Positions 45,354-53,688 of a stretch of DNA of 64,000 nucleotides are shown here, one piece after another. The first letter of the stretch is position 1. Each line of letters starts with the position of its first letter. The position numbers and the translations under genes are program-made. The stretch is taken from positions 1 to 64,000 of the forward strand of contig NZ_JHVM01000003.1 of assembly GCF_000620145.1 (NCBI RefSeq). Reading direction: 5' to 3'. Under the pieces are notes generated by a model. It worked only from the letters and a program-made list of their open reading frames with translations, made no database searches and had not been told where the DNA came from. Origin of the DNA: Deefgea rivuli DSM 18356 (GTDB taxonomy: Bacteria > Pseudomonadota > Gammaproteobacteria > Burkholderiales > Chitinibacteraceae).

Positions 45354-45833
45354 TTAAGCGCCTTGCCTTTCGGTAATCGCATCAAACCAATAGTGAATAT
45401 TGCTTTCAGTAATGGCTTGATAGTCTTGAATAATCGACTGTAAGGCATCGTTTTCGACCTGCTGCAAATCGCCACACAGGTAAATTAAGCGATCCCGAAT
45501 CGATTTAAGCCGCAAATTGGTTGCGTTATTGCGCATCCAATATTCTTCGATATTCAAAAAACTCGAAATTCCACCCAAAAAAGTCATCACCGCGCCCAGA
45601 ACTAGCGCGATGTTTTTCGCGTAAGGCTGCAGTCCAGCTACATCTAGCCCCAACACCACGGTGGTGCAAGTAGCGAGCGCAAGGATGGAAAATTTTAACG
45701 AGTAGGTGGTGAGTTTGAGTTGCTTGCTTTTGCGTTGACTGTATTGCTGATATTTCAGGATTTTACCCAGCAAAAAACGCACTTTATGATTGGGGTGCTG
45801 TTGCAGCACGGCGTGAATGATTTCTTGATCCAT
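45354..45833 (-). CDS. SLATT/DUF4231-type two-TM membrane protein
   Basis: A 159-residue protein: a basic helix (KYQQYSQRKSKQLKL), two adjacent hydrophobic segments at about 47-66 and 73-92 (LKFSILALATCTTVVLGLDV, NIALVLGAVMTFLGGISSF), then EEYWMRNNATNLRLKSIRDR and an acidic helix. This is the SLATT layout, predicted to be a membrane effector that disrupts the inner membrane in nucleotide-signal or other defence systems. No cyclase or sensor gene lies next to it; the partner here is a DUF1353 gene. Function is inference. Confidence 0.7.
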   Translation of the reverse strand: MDQEIIHAVLQQHPNHKVRFLLGKILKYQQYSQRKSKQLKLTTYSLKFSILALATCTTVVLGLDVAGLQPYAKNIALVLGAVMTFLGGISSFLNIEEYWMRNNATNLRLKSIRDRLIYLCGDLQQVENDALQSIIQDYQAITESNIHYWFDAITERQGA

Positions 45834-45931
45834 GAGCGTCGTGAGTGGCGAAAAAATTCAATAATACGCGAATTGATTACATTTGCTGACGACGCTTGAC
45901 TTGGTGTTGTAAATGGCACTACATGTTGATT

Positions 45932-45980
45932 GGGTATATCGATGTAGCCATTATTTATCAATGACTACATCGATATACAT
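45932..45980. repeat. 49-bp palindromic element
   Basis: GGGTATATCGATGTAGCCAT begins the element. TATCGATGTAG and CTACATCGATA are perfect complements, with CATT/AATG inside. The right end reads ATACAT. The core GTAGCCATTATTTATCAATG is shared with the 24289 copy. Confidence 0.75.
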
Positions 45981-46017
45981 CGTGCTTATTGGTTTTGTTC
46001 AGATTACATGTTGATGA

Positions 46018-46250
46018 TTTTAAGTGCCTGCGGCACAGTGTTTTACAGTCGCAATCCGCGACGGGGACTTACTTTCTTGAACGGCCAAGAAAGTAAGCAA
46101 AGAAGCCGCCCCGAGGCGCACATCGGTCCCCGATGCCCTCGCGTGGCGAAAGCCAAACGATGAAACTGTTTGTCTTTCTTCGTGCTCGGTGTGCTTGGAC
46201 GGGGGGATTAAGCCCCAGCTCAATCATCGCGGCACAGCACAACATCAAGT
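46018..46250 (+). repeat. Dispersed intergenic repeat, copy C
   Basis: It runs from TTTAAGTGCCTGCGGCACAG through the palindrome CTTACTTTCTTGAACGGCCA/AAGAAAGTAAG and GAGGCGCACATCGGTCCCCG to AAGCCCCAGCTCAATCATCG. Most similar to copy B. It fills most of the gap between the SLATT gene and cydB. Confidence 0.8.
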
Positions 46251-46263
46251 CTGCCAGATGGCC

Positions 46264-47289
46264 CTATTGATAACTTAATTCTGTCGCCTTGCCCCAGAAC
46301 ACGCGGTAAGAATAAAACGTGTAGCCAAAGATTGTCGGCAATACGATCGCCGCGCCTGCCAAGATCACCAGCAAAGCTTCTGGGCTGCTGGCGGCTTGCC
46401 AGATCGTGAGTTGATCGATGACCAGATTCGGGAAAATACTAAACACCAAACCAAAAAACGCTAAAAACACAATGCCAACAGTGGCTGAGAACGGCAACCA
46501 GCACAGTCTATCGTTGCCTTCAGATTGGCGAATTGCAAGGCGCGGCAAGCTGTAGGCGATGATGGCAAATAGCAGCGCGGTAAACAGTGGCACAGGCGCG
46601 AGTAAAAATACATTGGGCACTGAGAACCACAAATCAAACACGCGCGGGCTAATCCATGGCGTGGCGACTGAAACCAGTAGCGTGGCGATGGCGGCGAAGC
46701 CCAAACTGCTTTGCGCCCAGCGCACGGCGCGCATTTGTAATTTGCCGGTGGTTTTGATAATCAGCCAGCCCGCGCCCAGCAGGGCGTAAGCGGCAGCCAA
46801 ACTAAAACCAACCAACACGGCAAAGCCCCAAGCTAGCCAGCCCTCGGCAAACCCAGTGATATAGCGGCCCAACATCACGCCTTGCGAAACGGCAGCCAAT
46901 AAAGAACCAGCAAAAAACAGCGTATTCCACATCGCTTGATGGTGCGCTTTGGCTTTGACGCGAAAATCAAATGCAACGCCGCGTAAAATTAAGCCCAACA
47001 GCATCAGCGCGACGGGTAAATACAGCGCGCCCAAAATAATGCCGTGCGCAAGCGGGAAGGCGACCAGCAAAAGGCCTACGCCCAGCACCAACCAGGTTTC
47101 ATTGGCATCCCAAAATGGCCCAATCGAGGCGATCATTTTATCTTTTTCAGATGTATCGCCCTCTAGCTGAAGTAGGATGCCGACGCCAAGGTCATACCCA
47201 TCAAGGATGACGTAGGCGAACATTGAAATCACCATTAAGGCGGCGAAAATGATGGGTAGCCAATAGGCCAAATCAATATTGTTAAACAT
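46264..47289 (-). CDS. cydB: Cytochrome bd-type quinol oxidase subunit II
   Basis: A 341-residue membrane protein with about eight spans: ILDGYDLGVGILLQLE near the start, WDANETWLVLG, FPLAHGIILGALYLP and the C-terminal TIFGYTFYSYRVFWGKA, all typical of CydB/CioB. With CydA it reduces oxygen to water using quinol. The length and partner suggest the cyanide-insensitive CioAB type. AGGGG lies 8 nt before ATG, inside the mini-ORF that separates it from cydA. Confidence 0.93.
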   Translation of the reverse strand: MFNNIDLAYWLPIIFAALMVISMFAYVILDGYDLGVGILLQLEGDTSEKDKMIASIGPFWDANETWLVLGVGLLLVAFPLAHGIILGALYLPVALMLLGLILRGVAFDFRVKAKAHHQAMWNTLFFAGSLLAAVSQGVMLGRYITGFAEGWLAWGFAVLVGFSLAAAYALLGAGWLIIKTTGKLQMRAVRWAQSSLGFAAIATLLVSVATPWISPRVFDLWFSVPNVFLLAPVPLFTALLFAIIAYSLPRLAIRQSEGNDRLCWLPFSATVGIVFLAFFGLVFSIFPNLVIDQLTIWQAASSPEALLVILAGAAIVLPTIFGYTFYSYRVFWGKATELSYQ

Positions 47290-47290
47290 T

Positions 47291-47362
47291 TTAATATCCC
47301 CTCATAAGTCGGCTCGCCGGAGTGAGTGCTAGCCAATAGGTCCAGTTAATTTGATCGAACAT
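47291..47362 (-). CDS. 23-codon mini-ORF between cydA and cydB
   Basis: ATG at 47362 opens MFDQINWTYWLALTPASRLM and stops with TAA one base before the cydB ATG. Its first ten residues resemble the start of CydB (MFNNIDLAYWLP), so it may be a decayed duplicate of the cydB 5' end, or a short translated leader that couples cydA to cydB. It does not look like CydX. Expression unknown. Confidence 0.35.
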   Translation of the reverse strand: MFDQINWTYWLALTPASRLMRGY

Positions 47363-47363
47363 A

Positions 47364-48698
47364 TTAATGCTCCCCCGCAGGCTGGCCTGCTTTTTTGGCT
47401 AGATAAAAAACCACCGAAACATAGGAAATTAGCAAGAACACATACAGCGCGAGATACATTAGCAAGGTGCTTAAAATCATGCCGCTACCAACGTGTGAAG
47501 CCGCGTCTTTGGTGAGTAATACGCCTTGCACCAACCATGGTTGACGGCCGATTTCTGTGACATACCAGCCCGCCACCGTTGCAACCCAGCCGCTAAACGT
47601 CATGCCGATCAGCAATTTAGTGACCAGCGGAGAAGTTTCATTGTGGCGGCGCAATTGCCACGCAGCCAGCCAGCTGGTCAATAGCATCAACATGCCAACG
47701 CCGACCATGACGCGAAAACTCCAGAACACTTTGGCAACGGGTGGGTGCTCGGTGAATTCATTCAGGCCACGAATTTCACCGTTGATGTCGTGCGTCAAAA
47801 TAAAGCTGGCCAGTTTCGGAATACCAATCGCGAAATCATTGCTTTGCGTGCTTTGATTTGGCAGCGCAAACAGCAGCAGTGGTGCGCCGCGTTCGGTATG
47901 CCAAATCCCTTCAATCGCAGCGATTTTGGCGGGTTGATGCTTAAACGTATTTAAGCCATGCGCGTCGCCAACCAAGATTTGCAAAGGAATCAGCAGCGCA
48001 GCCAAAGCAACGCCAGTTTTAAGCGCAGCAAGTACCGCATTAGTGCGCTGACCAATCAACCAACGATAAGCTGAAACACCGGCCACTAAAAATGCGGCAG
48101 TTAAGCCAGATGCCATCAACATGTGCGTCAGGCGGTAGGGCATGGATGGGTTGAAAATGACTTCTAGCCAGCTGGTGACATGCGCTTGGCCGTTGATCAT
48201 TTCAAAGCCGGTTGGCGTTTGCATCCAAGAATTGAGCGCAATAATCCAGAACGCCGACAAGGTCGTTCCGCCTGCGACTAGCACCGTCGCCAAGGTATGC
48301 ATGCGATTACTGACGCGCTTTTGCCCGAATAACATGATGCCAAGGAAGGTGGCCTCTAAGAAAAACGCCGTTAACACTTCATACGCGAGCAGCGGCCCCG
48401 CGATATTACCCACGGTTTGCATATAGCCCGGCCAATTGGTGCCGAATTGGAAACTCATCGTAATGCCACTGACGACGCCGAGCGCAAAAGTCAGCGCGAA
48501 AATTTTGACCCAAAAGCCATACGCTTCATGCCATTTTTGATCGCCCGTTGCATTAAAACGTAATTTAAAAAACAGCAGCACCCAGCCCATCGCGATGCTG
48601 ATGGTTGGAAACAAAATATGAAAAGTGATATTGGCTGCAAATTGAATCCGCGCCAATACGATGGGATCGAGCAGGCTGGAGGCGACATCAGGGGTCAT
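47364..48698 (-). CDS. cydA: Cytochrome bd-type quinol oxidase subunit I
   Basis: A 444-residue subunit I with about nine spans. A heme-ligand His is in ARIQFAANITFHILFP, with the quinol-binding loop short (about 444 residues in all, like CioA, rather than the 520 of E. coli CydA). GRQPWLVQGVLLT and the C-terminal span SGMILSTLLMYLALYVFLL follow. It binds hemes b and d (or b only in CioA). It overlaps the upstream regulator gene by ATGA. Operon: gbsR-like, cydA, cydB. Confidence 0.94.
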   Translation of the reverse strand: MTPDVASSLLDPIVLARIQFAANITFHILFPTISIAMGWVLLFFKLRFNATGDQKWHEAYGFWVKIFALTFALGVVSGITMSFQFGTNWPGYMQTVGNIAGPLLAYEVLTAFFLEATFLGIMLFGQKRVSNRMHTLATVLVAGGTTLSAFWIIALNSWMQTPTGFEMINGQAHVTSWLEVIFNPSMPYRLTHMLMASGLTAAFLVAGVSAYRWLIGQRTNAVLAALKTGVALAALLIPLQILVGDAHGLNTFKHQPAKIAAIEGIWHTERGAPLLLFALPNQSTQSNDFAIGIPKLASFILTHDINGEIRGLNEFTEHPPVAKVFWSFRVMVGVGMLMLLTSWLAAWQLRRHNETSPLVTKLLIGMTFSGWVATVAGWYVTEIGRQPWLVQGVLLTKDAASHVGSGMILSTLLMYLALYVFLLISYVSVVFYLAKKAGQPAGEH

Positions 48699-49261
48699 GA
48701 TGATTCCTTATCGTCGGAACGAGAGAAAGTGAGTTTCTGTTTGAATTCTAAGAACTTCTGCACTTGTGCGCCCAGTTTCATCAGCTTTTTCAGCGTTTCA
48801 ACATCGAGTCGCTGCATGTCGGTGAACCAGCTGGTGGTCAGGTCGATCAAATCATGCATTTCAGCCATGCGCGCTTGCGCGTGTTGATCGGTGGCATTAC
48901 TCGGTTTTTCAAGCAGCGCGCCGCGCAGCATCGTCAGTGTTGGGTCGACTTCGCGTTTTTTGCGTTCTTCGGCCAGCGTTTGAAAAATCGCCCACACGTC
49001 TTCTGGCGTTGAATAATATTCGCGTCGATCGCCGGGTAAATGCTGCAACTTCACCAAGCGCCACGACACCAGCTCTTTCAAGCCCATGCTGACATTCGAG
49101 CGCGAAAAACCCAGCGCTTCGGCCATTTCATCGGCATTAAGCGGTTTTTCGCTGACATACAGCAGCGCATACATTTGGCCAACGGTGCGGTTAATGCCCC
49201 AGTTGCTGCCCATTTCGCCAAAATGCAGCACGAAAGATTGAACTAAAGGTGTGAGGTTCAT
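48695..49261 (-). CDS. GbsR/MarR-type transcriptional regulator
   Basis: A 188-residue winged-helix protein of the GbsR type: LVQSFVLHFGEMGSNWGINR, then the HTH ADEMAEALGFSRSNVSMGLK and the wing LVKLQHLPGDRREYYSTPED. It is cotranscribed with cydAB (ATGA overlap) and probably regulates the oxidase operon. No ligand is known. A putative FNR/ANR box lies 33 bp before its ATG. Confidence 0.87.
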   Translation of the reverse strand: MNLTPLVQSFVLHFGEMGSNWGINRTVGQMYALLYVSEKPLNADEMAEALGFSRSNVSMGLKELVSWRLVKLQHLPGDRREYYSTPEDVWAIFQTLAEERKKREVDPTLTMLRGALLEKPSNATDQHAQARMAEMHDLIDLTTSWFTDMQRLDVETLKKLMKLGAQVQKFLEFKQKLTFSRSDDKESS

Positions 49262-49293
49262 GTATGTTTTGAATTTTCAGTAATTTGTGAAAT

Positions 49294-49307
49294 TTGATAT
49301 GGATCAT
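49294..49307 (-). promoter_or_regulatory. FNR/ANR-type box upstream of the cyd operon
   Basis: TTGATATGGATCAT matches TTGATnnnnATCAA at 9 of 10 defined positions. It lies 33-46 bp before the regulator's ATG, so it could repress or activate a very short-leader transcript according to oxygen. Confidence 0.6.
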
Positions 49308-49454
49308 ATTCTTACTGGACGTTGAATGCAATTGCTTCGGCCTTCTCGGGGCGATTGGATTTTTCTATTTAGGCGATAAGCAAAAACTAATTTGAATGCC
49401 GTCATATTCATGACAGGTATCGCTTGGCACTTTAGGCTACAATGCGCGCCATTC

Positions 49455-49695
49455 AAGGTGATTTGCCGTGTGAACGGTGAATTTAAACGGGAAACAGGTT
49501 CAAATCCTGTGCTGCCCCTGCAACGGTATATCAGTGTGGGTTGATCACAAAAGTAAGTTTAAAAATGCTGCGTATCGCAGTTTGCGAGTTTTTAAATTTT
49601 ACTTTTAGCCACTGTCAAATGAGTGTTTTAAAAACACTCTAGATGGGAAGGCGATCAATCAAGTTCTGATGAGTCCGGAGACCGGCCTTCTATCA
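49455..49695 (+). promoter_or_regulatory. Cobalamin (B12) riboswitch
   Basis: The conserved blocks are in order: GGTGATTTGCCGTGTGAACG-like P1/P2 strands, GGGAAACAGG, the GCTGCCCCTGCAACGGTA block, AGCCACTGTC, GATGGGAAGGCGATC and the B12 box GAGTCCGGAGACCGGCC near 49671-49687. It lies 145 bp before btuB and should reduce its expression when adenosylcobalamin is abundant. Two extra hairpins enlarge the peripheral part: 49549-49606, and GAGTGTTTT/AAAACACTC around 49621. Confidence 0.93.
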
Positions 49696-49838
49696 TTTCA
49701 CGCCAGTGATTTGACTTTATTACGCATGGCAGGGAGGCCGTGGCGGATGATTTCCGTATCGTTTAAACGATGTCGACTTTTTCTGCGCGGTTTCCAGCTT
49801 TATTGCAATACACAACGGGTGTATTGCCGGAGATCCCA

Positions 49839-51674
49839 ATGAATACCTGTTTTACCAAATCATACCTACTAGTTTTATCTGCATTGGCAACGATGCCAGC
49901 GCTGGCCGCAGTGACTCAACTCGAAGAGGTTGTCGTGACTGCGTCACGCATCGCTCAACCTGCACGCGAAGTGATTGGCGACGTAACAGTGATTGATCGC
50001 GAAACCATCGCAGCGCAAGGTAATGCAACTTTGCCTGAGCTTTTGTCGCGCCAACCGGGTATTCAAGTCAGCAGCAATGGTGGTGCAGGTAAAACCGCTG
50101 CCGTGTTTATCCGTGGTGCTAATCCACAACAAACCATCGTCTTGATCGACGGTATTCGTTATGGCTCGGCCACAGCGGGCGCAGCGGCATTGCAACATTT
50201 GCCATTGGCACTGATTGATCGGATTGAAATTCTGCGCGGCCCAGCGGGTAGTTTGTATGGCGCGGATGCGATTGGCGGCGTGATTCAGGTTTTCACCAAA
50301 CGCGGCGGTAAAGATTTCGCACCGATCGTAAGCGTGGGCTACGGTACTGAAAATTCATTAGAAGCCAGCGCGAGTGTTAGTGGCTCGGTCGGCAATACGT
50401 CGTATGCATTGGGTGTGGCGCATAGCCAAACTGACGGCATCAGCGCTTTAGCGGGTCCAAAATTCGAAAAGCTTAGCGGTGATGACGATGGCTACGAAAA
50501 CACCAGTGTCTCTTTGTCGGCCAGCCACAAATTCGACGAAAACCATGAAATTGGCGGTAGCTTGTTGCACGCTTGGGTAGAAAACCAATACGACAACGCG
50601 TTCGCGACCAAAGTTTACGATTACCGCGATAGCGGCACCAATGGCAGCGCTACCATCTGGAGCAAAAATCGTTTCACAAGCAACTGGACTAGCAAATTGC
50701 AAGCCGGTATCAGCGTTGACGATAGCGATAACTACTCACCAGCAACGGCCTACTCGCCAGAAGTATCACAGTTCAAAACCAAGCAATCGCAATTGAGCTG
50801 GCAAAATGACATCAAAGTAGGCCCCGGTGTGTTGAGTGTGGGTGCGGAAACTTTAGAGCAAAAAGTATCAGGCACAACGAAGTACGACGAAGATCAACGT
50901 CGTATTAATAGTTTCTTCGGTGGCTACTTGGCGCATTTGGGCGCGGCAACGTTGCAAGTTAATTTGCGCAATGATGACAATTCGCAATTTGGCAATCACA
51001 CCAATGGCAGCATTGGCGCGGCTTACCAAGTGACCGATGCGGTGCAAGTTGGTGCCAGCTATGGCACAGGCTTTAGAGCACCGACGTTTAATGAGTTGTA
51101 TTACCCAGGCTTTGGCAACAAAAACCTTCAAGCTGAAGAGTCTAAAAACAGCGAAGGTTTTATTCGTTTCCAACAAAATGGCCTACAAGCTGGCGCAACG
51201 GTATTTCACAACAAAGTCACTGATTTGCTGCAATACAATTCAGCAACCTACAGCACTGGCAATATCGGTAAGGCAACGTTGCAAGGCGTGACTTTGACCT
51301 TGGATTTGCAAGCGCAATCAGGTTTGATCGGCGGCGCAAGCTTTGATTATCTCGATGCCAGTGATGACAAAACGAACAAGCAGTTAGTTCGCCGTGCAAA
51401 ACAAACGGGCTTGGCGTATGTGGGCTGGATGCAATCGGCTTGGTCTGCACGTGCTGAAGTACAAGGCGTGGGCAATCGTTTTGATGATGCGGCCAATAAA
51501 GTACCTTTGGCTGGCTACGCTTTGGTGAATTTAAGCGCGCAATATCAGCTGACTAAAGATTGGGCCTTGCGTGCGCGAGTGAATAATCTGTTCGATGCGA
51601 AATACGAAACAGCGAAAAACTACGGCACTTTGGGTACGAATGGCATGTTGTCGGTGTCTTGGCAGCCAAAGTAA
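49839..51674 (+). CDS. btuB: TonB-dependent vitamin B12 receptor BtuB
   Basis: A 611-residue outer-membrane receptor. Signal peptide MNTCFTKSYLLVLSALATMP ends at ALA, followed by a TonB box-like region (LEEVVVTASR), a plug domain (LPELLSRQPGIQVSSNGGAG, AVFIRGANPQQTIVLIDGIR, GADAIGGVIQVFTKRG), then a 22-strand barrel ending in aromatic-rich TNGMLSVSWQPK. The size is that of BtuB. ATG at 49839 is chosen because the signal peptide starts there and GGAG lies 6 nt upstream; an in-frame ATG at 49770 lies within the leader. Expression is governed by the B12 riboswitch. Confidence 0.93.
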   Translation: MNTCFTKSYLLVLSALATMPALAAVTQLEEVVVTASRIAQPAREVIGDVTVIDRETIAAQGNATLPELLSRQPGIQVSSNGGAGKTAAVFIRGANPQQTIVLIDGIRYGSATAGAAALQHLPLALIDRIEILRGPAGSLYGADAIGGVIQVFTKRGGKDFAPIVSVGYGTENSLEASASVSGSVGNTSYALGVAHSQTDGISALAGPKFEKLSGDDDGYENTSVSLSASHKFDENHEIGGSLLHAWVENQYDNAFATKVYDYRDSGTNGSATIWSKNRFTSNWTSKLQAGISVDDSDNYSPATAYSPEVSQFKTKQSQLSWQNDIKVGPGVLSVGAETLEQKVSGTTKYDEDQRRINSFFGGYLAHLGAATLQVNLRNDDNSQFGNHTNGSIGAAYQVTDAVQVGASYGTGFRAPTFNELYYPGFGNKNLQAEESKNSEGFIRFQQNGLQAGATVFHNKVTDLLQYNSATYSTGNIGKATLQGVTLTLDLQAQSGLIGGASFDYLDASDDKTNKQLVRRAKQTGLAYVGWMQSAWSARAEVQGVGNRFDDAANKVPLAGYALVNLSAQYQLTKDWALRARVNNLFDAKYETAKNYGTLGTNGMLSVSWQPK

Positions 51675-51686
51675 GCTGACGCTGCC

Positions 51687-52634
51687 GTGTTCTTGCTCAA
51701 TCACTTCTGGCTTTTTTATGCAGCGCTTGCGCTGGGTTTGTTGCTGGAAGTAGTTTGGGGCGAGCCACGGCGCTGGCATCCGCTGGTCGGTTTTGGCCGA
51801 TTGGCGAATGCGATTGAACAGCGAATGAATAAAAAAACAATGGGTATTGCTGCGGGGACATTTTCTGCCATTGTCTTGGTGGCAATACCCATTATTATTT
51901 TCTTGGCTTTAAAATGGATTTTACGCGATTGGGCATGGTTACTCGATGCTTGGGCATTGTGGTTTGCGCTGGGCGCGAAAAGCCTATTTGCGCATGTGCG
52001 TGCGATTAGCACGCCGCTGCTGGCTGGGGATTTACCCGAGGCGCGGCAACAATTGCAATGGATCGTCAGCCGCGATTGCGCGCAACTCTCTGAAACTGAA
52101 GTCGCCAAAGGCGCAATCGAATCGAATTTAGAAAATGGCGCGGATGCAATTTTTGCGACGCTGTTTTGGTTTGCACTGTTCGGCGGCGCGGGCGCGCTGT
52201 TGCATAGATTGGCCAATACGCTAGATGCGATGTGGGGCTATCGCACACCGCGCTTCAATGAATTTGGCCGCTGTGCGGCGCGTTTGGATGATGTGCTCAA
52301 TTTTTTACCAGCGCGATTGGTTGCTGTGTCGTACGCGCTGTTGGGGAATACACAATTAGCGATCAAAGCTTGGCGCACGCAAGCGCGGCTTTGGGATAGC
52401 CCCAATGCAGGCCCCGTGATGGCCGCTGGCGCGGGCGCGCTGGGCTTAACTTTGGGTGGCAATGCGATCTATCACGGCCAAGTTGAAGTGCGCACGCCGC
52501 TGGGTTTTGGTCCGGCACCACAAGCGAGCGATATCGCGCGCAGCCTTGTGTTGGTACAAAAAACACTGGCTCTGTGGTTGCTGTGCTTGTTAGTCTTGCC
52601 GCTGTTAATCTGGCTGTGCAAGGTTTGGATATGA
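51687..52634 (+). CDS. cbiB: Adenosylcobinamide-phosphate synthase CbiB/CobD
   Basis: A 315-residue inner-membrane protein with 4-5 spans: WGEPRRWHPLVGFGRLANAIE at the start, the SRDCAQLSETEVAKGAIESN segment typical of CbiB, GYRTPRFNEFGRCAARLDDVLNFLPARL and WDSPNAGPVMAAGAGALG. It attaches the aminopropanol(-phosphate) linker to adenosylcobyric acid. The start is GTG with no strong ribosome site, 12 bp after btuB. A 12-bp inverted repeat AATGGGTATTGC/GCAATACCCATT lies inside the gene at 51839-51893. Confidence 0.92.
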   Translation: MFLLNHFWLFYAALALGLLLEVVWGEPRRWHPLVGFGRLANAIEQRMNKKTMGIAAGTFSAIVLVAIPIIIFLALKWILRDWAWLLDAWALWFALGAKSLFAHVRAISTPLLAGDLPEARQQLQWIVSRDCAQLSETEVAKGAIESNLENGADAIFATLFWFALFGGAGALLHRLANTLDAMWGYRTPRFNEFGRCAARLDDVLNFLPARLVAVSYALLGNTQLAIKAWRTQARLWDSPNAGPVMAAGAGALGLTLGGNAIYHGQVEVRTPLGFGPAPQASDIARSLVLVQKTLALWLLCLLVLPLLIWLCKVWI

Positions 52635-53671
52635 ATAACAATTTGAATTTCAAGATCAATGCGGCGCCACGCCACGGCGGCAATTTACAAACCATCATGG
52701 CGAACTTTGGCGGCACGCGCGCCGATTGGCTCGATGTTTCAACAGGCATCGCACCGTACGCCTATCCTTTGCCTGCCATGCCTTTGCACGTGATGCAGAA
52801 TTTGCCGCATCCGACGGCTGAATTTCTTACTGTGGCGGCGCGTTATTACGGTAGCGATCAATTGCTGCCCGTCGCAGGTTCGCAAGCGGCAATTTGTGCG
52901 CTGCCCACGCTGCGCGCGCCGTGCAAAGTCGGCGTGCTGCGTGCGTCTTATGCTGAGCACGCTTGGCGCTGGCAGCAAGCAGGGCATACGCTCGTTTCCT
53001 TGACGGTGGCTGACGTGTTTGCGGCGGTAGACTATTTAGACGTACTGATTTTAGTGAACCCCAACAATCCCGATGGCCATCGCTGGTCGCGCCAGCAATT
53101 GCTTGAGCTGCATACCAAATTGGCGGCGCGTGGTGGCTGGCTGATTATTGATGAAGCGTTTATTGATGTTGAGCCGACAGACGGCCTGTGCGCGGATGCA
53201 GGTTTGGCTGGCTTGATTGTGCTGCGCTCGGTGGGGAAATTTTTTGCTTTGGCTGGCGTGCGGCTAGGGTTTGTTTTTGCCAGCCGCGAGCTGCGCCAGC
53301 GCCTTGAGCGCATCATCGGCCCGTGGACGGTGAGCGGCCCTGCACTATGGGCGGGTGAAATGGCGCTGGCCGATACCGTATGGCACAGTGAGCAGCAAAA
53401 ACGGTTGGCGCAAGATGCGCTGTGGTTGACGTCTTTATTGAGCGAAGTCGGCCTCGCGCCGACTGGCATTCATCCCTTAATGCAATTTTGTCCAACGACA
53501 CAAATCGATCAATGGGGGTATGCACTTGCAAGTCATGAAATTTATGGCCGCCCATTCAATACCCAAGATATAGGTATTGATGCTATTCGCTTTGGCGCAG
53601 TGGCGCTTACGCAGCGAGATGAGTTTGCCAAACGACTACGCAGCGCGGCGCGAGATATCGCGACTGATTAA
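52631..53671 (+). CDS. cobC: L-threonine-O-3-phosphate decarboxylase CobC (Salmonella CobD)
   Basis: A 346-residue class I/II PLP enzyme: APRHGGNLQ start typical of the family, LDVSTGIAPYAYP, NPNNPDGHRWSRQQL, IIDEAFIDVEP and PLP-lysine in SVGKFFALAGVRLGF. It makes (R)-1-amino-2-propanol O-phosphate for the cobalamin nucleotide loop, the substrate of CbiB, whose gene overlaps by ATGA. Named CobC after Pseudomonas denitrificans; the Salmonella name is CobD. ATG at 52631 is set by the overlap. Confidence 0.9.
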   Translation: MNNNLNFKINAAPRHGGNLQTIMANFGGTRADWLDVSTGIAPYAYPLPAMPLHVMQNLPHPTAEFLTVAARYYGSDQLLPVAGSQAAICALPTLRAPCKVGVLRASYAEHAWRWQQAGHTLVSLTVADVFAAVDYLDVLILVNPNNPDGHRWSRQQLLELHTKLAARGGWLIIDEAFIDVEPTDGLCADAGLAGLIVLRSVGKFFALAGVRLGFVFASRELRQRLERIIGPWTVSGPALWAGEMALADTVWHSEQQKRLAQDALWLTSLLSEVGLAPTGIHPLMQFCPTTQIDQWGYALASHEIYGRPFNTQDIGIDAIRFGAVALTQRDEFAKRLRSAARDIATD

Positions 53672-53688
53672 AGATTGAAAGGATATTC

